DNA from: Ignavibacteriaceae bacterium
Lineage (GTDB): Bacteria > Bacteroidota > Ignavibacteria > Ignavibacteriales > Ignavibacteriaceae
DNA length: 9,577 nucleotides
Direction: 5' to 3'
Assembly: GCA_031292465.1 (NCBI GenBank)
Contig: JARLHB010000391.1
Span: 1-9,577, forward strand
The notes beneath the pieces are model-generated. The model had not been told where the DNA came from. It did no database searches and saw nothing but the letters and a program-made list of their open reading frames with translations. A program made the position numbers and the translations under genes. This document shows positions 1-6,613 of the stretch, piece after piece. How positions within the stretch are numbered: position 1 is the first letter of the stretch; each line of letters begins with the position of its first letter.

Positions 1-1453
1 AACTGTTTAAGTCAACTTCAACCCCGGCTTTAATTTCATGTATGTTTGTTATCTGGCTGGTATAATCAGCTTTTGCAGTATATGTTTTTGTTTTATGTGT
101 AAAGTACCAATTTTGGGTACCACCTGTGTACAGGGCATTCCCGCTAACCTGGCTGAACCTGTCCTGTGTTACATACCGTGAATCAAGCGGATTTTCAAAA
201 GTGTATTGTTTATAATCAGTTGAATATATAGAACCCAAAAGATCAAGGAATGAAGATCTGTTAAATACCTGTGTATAGCTCATACTGCCAAGAAAACTAT
301 TCTGATGATAGGTATAATTTCCATCGGGATCATAAATAAACATATGATCGTACTGTCCATAGTCATGCTTTTGATATAGAGCCTCCAGAACAATTCCTTT
401 TCCGGAACCAACTTTAAAAGCAAGTTTACCCTGCAGCGTAAGCTGACGCGAATAGTTCATGGATACATTCTTGCCGTCGCCCGTAGCGCCTACATGCCAG
501 TTATTAGGATCATTGGCGGTAAAGTCCGAGGAATCCCGCGTATTAAAAATCCGTTTACCGTATAAGTAACCGTCATCATTCAAGTATCTTGCGGATGTAA
601 AGAATTTAATAAAATCATTAGTCTTTGGGATTGGGCCGCTTAAACTTCCCTGCACATTATATGTGCGCAGAGGGTTCACTTTACCCATATATTGAAACAG
701 GCCGGTTCTGGTAGTTAAATAGTCACCTGTATAAGCAGAAAAACTTCCGTTGTAATGATCTTCAGGAATTTTGGTAACCTGGTTTACAATACCGGACATA
801 GCCTGGCCGTATTCCGCATTAAACGTACCGGTTATAACCTGAAGTTCCTGTATACTGTTTGTTGAAGCCTGCATTGTAGCTTCACCTGAATAAACATCAT
901 TAACAGACACACCGTCTATTAAGTATTTAACTTCTCCAATCCTGCCGCCTCTGAAGTGCCCGTCTACAACACCTGCCTGTAAATTTATTACGGACTGCAC
1001 ATCTTCAACAGGAAGCATAGAAATATTATTTCCACTAATACTTGTCTGAGTAGAAGTAAGATCTTTTTGTACCATGGGCCTGGAAGCTGTGACTTCTATA
1101 GTTTGAATTTGTACAGACTGCTCGCCCATTTCAATGTCTAATTTTGTGGTTTGATCTACAGAAACTCTAACGCTTTTAATTTCGACCGAGGCATAACCTA
1201 TCGTTGAAGCTTTAATGTTGTAGTTACCCGGGGGAATATTTATAACGAAGTAGTTTCCATCAACATCGGCGGCAGCTCCCATGGAAGTGCCTTCAATAAA
1301 AACACTGGCCCCGATAAGGGGTTCTTTAGTTTTAGCATCAAGAACCTTACCTGCAATTTTTCCAGTAGTTCCTGCAAAAACAACCGCTTGTAAAAGTACC
1401 AATGCTAAAAATAATGTTAGTAATCTTTTGTTAAGGCTGTAAAAATTATTCAT
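1..1453 (-). CDS. TonB-dependent outer-membrane receptor with carboxypeptidase-regulatory-like N-terminal domain (C-terminus outside window)
   Basis: The 484 visible codons are open in one frame with no frameshift. Residues 1-27 form a signal peptide. Residues about 32-109 are a carboxypeptidase-regulatory-like (CarboxypepD_reg) beta-sandwich: GKIAGKVLDAKTKEPLIGAS, then DVDGNYFVINIPPG. A short linker (IQTIEVTASRP, about 117-126) leads into the plug domain (about 127-230), which carries GHFRGGR (165-171) and YLIDGVSVND (177-186). The remainder is the start of the beta-barrel. This family sits in the outer membrane and uses TonB energy to import ligands; the plug blocks the pore until a ligand binds. 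The GHFRGGR/YLIDG plug type is common in Bacteroidota and Ignavibacteria and often has no SusD partner; none is visible here. The gene lies 112 bp downstream of the T9SS glycan-binding-like gene on the same strand, across a terminator. The start at 1453 is the only one that includes the signal peptide; no clear Shine-Dalgarno precedes it. The substrate is unknown. Confidence 0.93.
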   Translation of the reverse strand, partial: MNNFYSLNKRLLTLFLALVLLQAVVFAGTTGKIAGKVLDAKTKEPLIGASVFIEGTSMGAAADVDGNYFVINIPPGNYNIKASTIGYASVEIKSVRVSVDQTTKLDIEMGEQSVQIQTIEVTASRPMVQKDLTSTQTSISGNNISMLPVEDVQSVINLQAGVVDGHFRGGRIGEVKYLIDGVSVNDVYSGEATMQASTNSIQELQVITGTFNAEYGQAMSGIVNQVTKIPEDHYNGSFSAYTGDYLTTRTGLFQYMGKVNPLRTYNVQGSLSGPIPKTNDFIKFFTSARYLNDDGYLYGKRIFNTRDSSDFTANDPNNWHVGATGDGKNVSMNYSRQLTLQGKLAFKVGSGKGIVLEALYQKHDYGQYDHMFIYDPDGNYTYHQNSFLGSMSYTQVFNRSSFLDLLGSIYSTDYKQYTFENPLDSRYVTQDRFSQVSGNALYTGGTQNWYFTHKTKTYTAKADYTSQITNIHEIKAGVEVDLNS

Positions 1454-1516
1454 ATTTATTACGCTTGCCTGCTATAAAAATTAGCAAGAGGTTAAATTAA
1501 AAATGTATTTAATGAA

Positions 1517-1546
1517 TAAAAGGAGGCGCCATATTTCAGGCGCCCC
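1517..1546 (-). terminator. Intrinsic terminator after the T9SS protein gene
   Basis: Read on the minus strand, a GC-rich hairpin has arms GGGGCGCC and GGCGCCTC (8 pairs including one G-T) around an 8-nt loop TGAAATAT. It is followed by C and then TTTTATT. It begins about 20 nt after the stop codon at 1566 and ends 64 nt before the TonB receptor start. It should end or reduce transcription from the LacI-led operon before the receptor gene. Confidence 0.8.
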
Positions 1547-1565
1547 GTGAAATCTGCTTATTTTA

Positions 1566-4142
1566 CTATTTAAGCATAATCATTTTTTTAACTTGTACCT
1601 GTTCCCCGGCAGATACTTTGTACATGTATATACCGCTTGATACTTTACGTCCCATATTATTATCGCCGTTCCAAATAACTTGCTGAATACCGGCTTTTTG
1701 ATCGGTATTTACAAGTGTTTTCACTTCGCGTCCAAGTACATCGTAAACAATTACTTTAACAGAAATTGCTTTCGGCAAACTGTAACTGATTGTTGTTGTA
1801 GGGTTAAACGGATTCGGATAGTTCTGGAATACGGCAAATTGAGCAGGTAAAATTTTATTTTGATTATTAACTGCATCATTAGGTCCTAAGTTTTCGATAG
1901 TTAAATCATCAAAATAAACTGTTCCAACGAATTGAGAATAAATATGCAAACGTGTTTCCATTCCAATATAAGCTTTATCAGTCGGTACCTGCACATCTAA
2001 GGAATATTTTGTCCAGTCAAATGATGTAACACTCGGGAATGCAAATGTATAATCACTGCCTGTTACACTATAACCGACATTATTGCCTAATTGATCTGAG
2101 AACAAAGGTGACAAACCAACAGCCCATGTTGAAGTATATTTTGCCGCTGAATCAGGCACAAGCCCGCTGGCTTTAATCCATACACTTATACGCAGATGAT
2201 CACCAACTTTAATTGATGTATCAATTAAACCAAAAGGCTGCCTGTGTGTACCAACAAAGCCGTCATGTACATCGCGGCCCGCAGGCATTACAAACTTCAA
2301 AGAATAGTTACCGCTATGTGCAGCTTCATTTGTAACTATTGTATTTTCGAAACCGTCATTTAATACTCCATCATTACCGCCATTAGGAGGCATCCAGTAA
2401 AACCATCCGGTTGGAACTCCTAATTGAGTATTCCATAACTGTCCCGGCCAGTTGCCGTCTCTTCCTTCAAGAACAAAATTATCTGCCCATACTGTACCGG
2501 TTGCATTCTTTCCACCGACAAAGCTAACAATAGTTTTCCAGGCTGCTTTAGGAAGTGATACATCTCCAACTGCAGTTGTATCTGCAACCCATCCAGTGCT
2601 TGTTGCCATACTTTGGTCAATAGGAAGTTTTACTGTACCTATTTCTGCACCCGCACTGTCATAAAATGCAAATGCAACCCACCATCTTTGATCATCGGTC
2701 GTCGGGTTTATATTTACATTCTGAGTTTTAATCCATGCGCCTAATAATAAGTCCATATTTGCAGCCATTTTTCCTGACCAAAAATCGCACATATTATCGG
2801 ATACCCATGCAGCAGTATCACTGGTTACTGATTTTACTATTTTAATTGAATGTCCCATTGATACAGACTGATCAGTTGCCCATGTTAATGTACTACCTGC
2901 AGGTTGGTTACCTATGCTCCAATAAGCAGGTGCCGTGCCTTCAAAACCGGCTATCTGAGCAAATGTAGGTGATGATATTTTTGTAATGGTTATGTCATCA
3001 AAATAAACTGTTCCTGTAAATTGTGCATAAACATGACAGCGTACTTCCATACCTAAATCATATTTATCAGTAGGAATTGTTACATCTACAAAGTACTGTG
3101 TCCAATCGAATGATGTAGCTCCACTTGGGAAGGTAAACTGCCCGTCATTTCCTGATACATCATATCCGTCATTGTTGTCAAGCATCGAAGAGAACAGAGG
3201 TGTAAGGCCAACTGCCCATGTTGTAGGATATTTTGCAGCTGAATCAGGTACAAGGTTGCTGGCTTTAATCCATACACCAATCCTTATTTTGTCACCCGGT
3301 TTAAGTGTAGGATCAATTTTGTCAAGAGCCATTCTATGTGTACCGATAAAACCATCATGTACATCACGGCCTGCAGGCATTACAAATTTCAAAGAATAGT
3401 TGCCGCTATGTGAAGCTTCGCTCGTAATAACTGTGTTTTCGAAACCGTCATTCAATAGTCCATCATTGCCGCCGTTAGGAGGAAGCCAATAGAACCATCC
3501 GGTTGGAACTCCTAATTGAGTATTCCATAACTGTCCCGGCCAGTTGCCGTCTCTTCCCTCGAGGACAAAATTATCTGCCCATACTGTACCGGTGGCATTT
3601 TTTCCACCCACAAAGCTAACTATAGTTTTCCAGGCTGCTTTAGGAAGTGATACATCGCCAACTGCAGTTGTATCTGCTACCCATCCGGTGCTTGATGCTA
3701 CACTTTGATCAATCGGCAATTTTACTGTTCCTATTTCAGCGCCGGCGCTATCGTAAAATGCAAATTGAATCCACCACATTTGATCATCGCTTGTGGGGTT
3801 TGTATTTACATTCTCAGTTTTAATCCATGCGCCCAGCAATAAGTCCATATTTGCAGACATTTTTGGCGACCACAGATCGCACATATTATCTGATACCCAT
3901 GCCGCAGTGTCACTTGTTGCAAATTTTACAATCTTAATTGAGTGCCCCATAGACACAGATTGATCTGTTGCCCAGGTTAATGTACTTCCGACCGGCTGGT
4001 TGCCGATATTCCAGTATGAAGGTGTGGTGCCTTCAAAACCGGCAATTTGACTGAACGTATAGTTCTGTGCCAGAAGTTGATTTGAAAATAATCCCCCACA
4101 GAAGATAGCTAGAAGTAGAAACAAAGGTCCAAATTTTTTCAT
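1566..4142 (-). CDS. Secreted T9SS cargo protein with two tandem 364-residue units of carbohydrate-binding-module-like jelly rolls
   Basis: 858 residues. Residues 1-26 are a signal peptide ending LLAQ. Two near-identical units follow, about 29-392 and 393-750. Each unit has two halves that look like CBM4/9-type beta-jelly rolls. Half A starts IAGFEG and ends GTVWADNFVLEG. Half B starts NDGFENT, has HSGNYSLKFV, and ends GTVYFDD. An aromatic-rich linker (196-219 and 560-583, with WPGQLWNTQ and TGWFYW) joins the halves. Residues about 769-858 are a T9SS type A sorting domain (NYPNPFNP, VYDVLGREVKTLV, SSGIYMYKV), which directs export through the type IX system and usually cell-surface attachment. 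I see no catalytic domain, so the likely role is binding an extracellular glycan; this is inferred from fold-like motifs only. The start overlaps the upstream dehydrogenase stop as ATGA, with AAGGAG 6 nt upstream, so translation is probably coupled. An unrelated beta-sandwich adhesin remains possible. Confidence 0.88.
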   Translation of the reverse strand: MKKFGPLFLLLAIFCGGLFSNQLLAQNYTFSQIAGFEGTTPSYWNIGNQPVGSTLTWATDQSVSMGHSIKIVKFATSDTAAWVSDNMCDLWSPKMSANMDLLLGAWIKTENVNTNPTSDDQMWWIQFAFYDSAGAEIGTVKLPIDQSVASSTGWVADTTAVGDVSLPKAAWKTIVSFVGGKNATGTVWADNFVLEGRDGNWPGQLWNTQLGVPTGWFYWLPPNGGNDGLLNDGFENTVITSEASHSGNYSLKFVMPAGRDVHDGFIGTHRMALDKIDPTLKPGDKIRIGVWIKASNLVPDSAAKYPTTWAVGLTPLFSSMLDNNDGYDVSGNDGQFTFPSGATSFDWTQYFVDVTIPTDKYDLGMEVRCHVYAQFTGTVYFDDITITKISSPTFAQIAGFEGTAPAYWSIGNQPAGSTLTWATDQSVSMGHSIKIVKSVTSDTAAWVSDNMCDFWSGKMAANMDLLLGAWIKTQNVNINPTTDDQRWWVAFAFYDSAGAEIGTVKLPIDQSMATSTGWVADTTAVGDVSLPKAAWKTIVSFVGGKNATGTVWADNFVLEGRDGNWPGQLWNTQLGVPTGWFYWMPPNGGNDGVLNDGFENTIVTNEAAHSGNYSLKFVMPAGRDVHDGFVGTHRQPFGLIDTSIKVGDHLRISVWIKASGLVPDSAAKYTSTWAVGLSPLFSDQLGNNVGYSVTGSDYTFAFPSVTSFDWTKYSLDVQVPTDKAYIGMETRLHIYSQFVGTVYFDDLTIENLGPNDAVNNQNKILPAQFAVFQNYPNPFNPTTTISYSLPKAISVKVIVYDVLGREVKTLVNTDQKAGIQQVIWNGDNNMGRKVSSGIYMYKVSAGEQVQVKKMIMLK
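1893..2966 (-). repeat. Tandem in-gene repeat, copy 2 (codons about 393-750)
   Basis: This is the second copy of the 364-residue unit. It is one codon shorter than copy 1, in the second half of the unit, where copy 1 reads FTFPSGATSFDW and copy 2 reads FAFPSVTSFDW. The A half and the aromatic linker are closest to copy 1; the B half has diverged more, for example MALDKIDPTLKPGD versus QPFGLIDTSIKVGD. Confidence 0.88.
2967..4058 (-). repeat. Tandem in-gene repeat, copy 1 (codons 29-392)
   Basis: This is the first of two directly repeated 1092-bp units inside the T9SS protein gene. The alignment offset of exactly 1092 bp (364 codons) is anchored by CTTCAAAACCGGC near 4031 and 2939. Nucleotide identity is high throughout, with mostly synonymous differences. 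It includes a 65-bp perfectly identical block at 3493-3557, matching 2401-2465. Confidence 0.9.
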
Positions 4143-5173
4143 AGCGAGCTCCTTTTTAGTTTGGTGTTAGTTATTTGATGTTTGATTATTGTCGACTTTC
4201 TAGGTGAAGACAAAATATTTTTTAAATCCGCAAGCGGTGATAAGCTTGGTTTTAATTTGTCAGCGTTAATTTTTTTATTTACTAAAAGTTCAACCGACCG
4301 GGAAAATGTAAATGGATTAAGCAATGATCCCTTTATAGAAAGCTCTTTTAAGAAAAAGTCCTGGAGGTTAATATTTATTGTTTCTTTTTTGCTTGATAAT
4401 CCGAAGATAATTACCCTTCCGCCGCGCTTAGGCAGGCTAACGGCAAGCTCTGCAGCTTTACTGTTGCCGGCACATTCTATAACTACATCCGGGCCACCTG
4501 ATGTTAAATCAGATATTTGTTTAAACATACTGCCATCATTGGGATCAAATACATACTCAGCGCCAAGCGAAATTGCTATGTTTCTTTTTTCCGCGACGGG
4601 TTCAATCAGAATTATTTTTCCTGCGCCGGATATTTTTACAAGCTGAAGCATTAACAATCCGATTGTTCCGCCTCCTATTAAAACAACGCTCTCTCCATGC
4701 TTTACAGACGCCTGGTCCATACCTCTTATGCAGCATGAAAGAGGTTCTGCAAACGCAGCAGCAGTAAAAGAAAAATCTTTTGGAATATAATGGGCCTGAG
4801 ATACGGGGACTAAAGAATACTCTGCAAAGCCGCCGTTAACGCTTACTCCCAAAGCTTTAAGGTTGGAACAAAAATTTATATTTCCGTTTTTACAGTAATA
4901 ACATTCGCCGCAATAAATATTCGGGTCAACTGCAATGTGGTCGCCTATGCTGAAATCTTTAACATCCCTTCCCTTTTCTACGATAGTACCAACATATTCA
5001 TGCCCGGTAATAACAGGGGTTTTTGCATAAGATTCGCCGTTATATATATGAAAATCAGTACCGCATACACCGCACGCTTCAACTTGTATTAATAATTCAT
5101 TATTACCAGGTGAAGGCAATGTATAGTCTTTTATTTCAAGGTCTAAAGGTCCGTTAAAAATTGCAGCAAGCAT
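4139..5173 (-). CDS. Zinc-dependent medium-chain alcohol/polyol dehydrogenase (sorbitol/threonine dehydrogenase-like)
   Basis: 344 residues, normal for the cytosolic zinc MDR family, which oxidises alcohols or polyols with NAD(P)+. The N-terminal GroES-like domain has the catalytic zinc ligands C37 (GVCGTDFH) and H58-E59 (GHEYVG), with E143 in AEPLSC. The structural zinc site is complete: C88, C91, C94 and C102. The Rossmann fold has GGGTIG at 167-172, and E191 at the end of the second strand favours NAD+ over NADP+ by family rules. The C-terminus (about 315-344) looks shortened and rearranged compared with the usual family ending, and carries a basic tail. It starts 15 bp after the lacI stop and overlaps the next gene by 4 nt, so all three are probably one operon. 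It likely oxidises the sugar or polyol acquired by this locus; the exact substrate cannot be read from sequence. No strong Shine-Dalgarno is seen. Confidence 0.92.
   Translation of the reverse strand: MLAAIFNGPLDLEIKDYTLPSPGNNELLIQVEACGVCGTDFHIYNGESYAKTPVITGHEYVGTIVEKGRDVKDFSIGDHIAVDPNIYCGECYYCKNGNINFCSNLKALGVSVNGGFAEYSLVPVSQAHYIPKDFSFTAAAFAEPLSCCIRGMDQASVKHGESVVLIGGGTIGLLMLQLVKISGAGKIILIEPVAEKRNIAISLGAEYVFDPNDGSMFKQISDLTSGGPDVVIECAGNSKAAELAVSLPKRGGRVIIFGLSSKKETININLQDFFLKELSIKGSLLNPFTFSRSVELLVNKKINADKLKPSLSPLADLKNILSSPRKSTIIKHQITNTKLKRSSL
4149..4154 (-). promoter_or_regulatory. Shine-Dalgarno for the T9SS protein, inside the dehydrogenase 3' end
   Basis: AAGGAG lies 6 nt before the ATG at 4142, within the last codons of the dehydrogenase. 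It is one of the few strong Shine-Dalgarno sequences in the window. With the ATGA stop/start overlap it fixes the start and suggests translational coupling. Confidence 0.75.
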
Positions 5174-5188
5174 ATTTTTCTTACGTCT

Positions 5189-6208
5189 TTAAATTTTTCG
5201 TGTTGATTTTCTTACAATAAGTTCAGCAGGAACCAAAATTTTTTGATTTATTAAACCGGGATTTTTTATTTGTTCGGATATTAGTTTCATGGCTTCAACG
5301 CCCATCTCTAATTTGGGAACTCTCATTGTAGATAAAGGAGTATCAATCATTACCTCAGCGGCAACATCATCAAATCCTATAATTGAAACATCATCGGGGA
5401 CGCGTTTTCCTGAATCTTTAAGATACTGCATGGCGCCAATTGCCATTGCGTCGTTACATGCAAAAAGAGCGGTAATATTTTTATTAGCTGAAAATAATTT
5501 TCTTGCGGCATTATAACCGTTGGCTCTTGCGGGATAGTCCTCTTCTGTTTCGATATATTTGGAAACAATAGAGATACCTGCCTTTTCAAGTGCATTCTTA
5601 TAGCCAGTAAAACGGTCATTAAGACTTGGATGAGATATATCGCCGCCAATAAAAGCAATATTTTTATGGCCAAGCTTTATTAAATGCTGGGTAGCTAAAA
5701 AGCCGCCTTCTTCATTATCAATTGCAACTACTGAATTCTTTTTATCGGGGGCTAAATAGTCAACAAACACAATAGGAAGATCGTATTTTCTCATCTTATC
5801 AATTAAACGCTGCGGAACTTTACCGGCAATTATCATCCCGTCTATATTTTTATCCAGTATAAAACGCGGTAACGAAGCATTCTCACCGAAATCAGAGTCC
5901 ACGGTTGCAAGCAGTACATATAATTCATGGTCCCTTGCTTCGAACTCTGTACCCATAAAAATCTGGGTATAAAAAGGCTCTGTACGTAAAAAGTGGTCGT
6001 TGGTAAGAATGAATCCCACGTTTCCGGTTTTTCTTGAAACAAGCCCTCTTGCAGAACGTGAAGGATGGTAATTCAGTTTTTCAATAGCCTGCTGTACCTT
6101 ATGCTTTGTCTCCGGTGAAATCCTTTTATGATCGTGGATTACCAGTGAAACAGTGGCAATTGATACATTTGCCATTTTTGCTACGTCTTTAATTGTATAA
6201 TTTGTCAT
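5189..6208 (-). CDS. LacI-family transcriptional regulator
   Basis: 339 residues, the standard LacI-family length. The N-terminal helix-turn-helix covers about 5-26 (TIKDVAKMANVS, then ATVSLVI). The hinge helix is at about 49-61 (PSRSARGLVSRKT), with L56 at the position that inserts into the central CpG of the operator in this family. The periplasmic-binding-protein-like effector domain follows from about 62 to 335, including VGFILTN, NIAFIGGD, FACNDAMAIG and SIIGFDD. It is expected to bind a sugar or related ligand and release DNA. It is the first gene of the run and is preceded by a CG-centred palindrome placed over the predicted start of transcription, so autorepression of the whole operon is the simplest reading. 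The 5' leader predicted from the promoter is only about 18 nt and has no Shine-Dalgarno, as is common in Bacteroidota. Confidence 0.95.
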   Translation of the reverse strand: MTNYTIKDVAKMANVSIATVSLVIHDHKRISPETKHKVQQAIEKLNYHPSRSARGLVSRKTGNVGFILTNDHFLRTEPFYTQIFMGTEFEARDHELYVLLATVDSDFGENASLPRFILDKNIDGMIIAGKVPQRLIDKMRKYDLPIVFVDYLAPDKKNSVVAIDNEEGGFLATQHLIKLGHKNIAFIGGDISHPSLNDRFTGYKNALEKAGISIVSKYIETEEDYPARANGYNAARKLFSANKNITALFACNDAMAIGAMQYLKDSGKRVPDDVSIIGFDDVAAEVMIDTPLSTMRVPKLEMGVEAMKLISEQIKNPGLINQKILVPAELIVRKSTRKI

Positions 6209-6212
6209 AATT

Positions 6213-6228
6213 AGTTAAACGTTTAACT
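6213..6228. promoter_or_regulatory. Probable LacI-family operator (16-bp perfect palindrome)
   Basis: AGTTAAACGTTTAACT is a perfect 16-bp palindrome with a central CG, the classic form of LacI/PurR-type operators. It lies 4 bp upstream of the regulator ATG and overlaps the predicted transcription start, where bound repressor would block the promoter. No second copy was spotted by eye elsewhere in the window. Confidence 0.78.
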
Positions 6229-6233
6229 TGGAG

Positions 6234-6264
6234 CAAACTTAAAACAAGATTTTTTATTTGTCAA
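6234..6264 (-). promoter_or_regulatory. Promoter of the lacI-dehydrogenase-T9SS protein operon
   Basis: On the minus strand, TTGACA (6264-6259) is followed after 17 nt by TAAGTTTG (6241-6234). The second element matches the Bacteroidetes -7 consensus TAnnTTTG exactly, and the first contains the -33 TTG. The predicted start is near 6227, inside the operator palindrome. It is called by motif only. Confidence 0.65.
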
Positions 6265-6613
6265 GTACCTTGAATACAGCAGTACTCAATTTTTGCACTG
6301 GACGGCCGGTTAAATAATAAGTTAAATTAAAGTTTGATAAGGAGTTACGAACAACCTGGTGTTGGATAAAAAAAAATCATTTTTAATGAGGATTAATTCT
6401 CTTAACTACAGCGTACTACCACAAATTTTATTTGTAAAATTAATTTTACCGATTATTTTAATAAGATGAAGAGTATATTTAATTAAGTATTTGTAACTAA
6501 TATTTATGACAAAGTAATATATTGGTTACGCTGGCTTTGTCTTAATTACTTACCTATTAAGATATTTTTAAAAGCCCTATATGATTATCATGTACTAACC
6601 CAGAAATCATTTT
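6265..6613. other. AT-rich intergenic region with palindromes, no supported gene
   Basis: No convincing reading frame was found on either strand; the best small frame is 27 codons. The region holds ACAAATtttATTTGT (6421-6435), immediately overlapping a perfect 16-bp palindrome GTAAAATTAATTTTAC (6434-6449). It also holds a 7-bp inverted repeat GACAAAG/CTTTGTC (6508-6514 and 6535-6541) about 70 bp past the stop of the minus-strand gene at 6614. No T-tract makes the last one a clear terminator. Confidence 0.5.

Noticed and set aside
1465..1489. Small stem (TGCTA/TAGCA, or CTTGC/GCAAG) upstream of the TonB receptor as a possible attenuator or operator
   Set aside because: Stem is only 5 bp, with no T-tract and no conserved riboswitch features; not enough to call.
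2420..3399. Several 64-75-codon frames on both strands inside the T9SS protein gene
   Set aside because: They lie entirely within a strongly supported 858-codon gene, have no domains, and recur because the gene is internally duplicated.
4182..4767. 154- and 64-codon plus-strand frames opposite the dehydrogenase
   Set aside because: Antisense shadows; the minus frame has all zinc and NAD-binding residues of a known family.
6386..6469. 27-codon plus-strand frame beginning MRINSLNYS
   Set aside because: Too short, no ribosome site, AT-rich composition expected to give such frames by chance.
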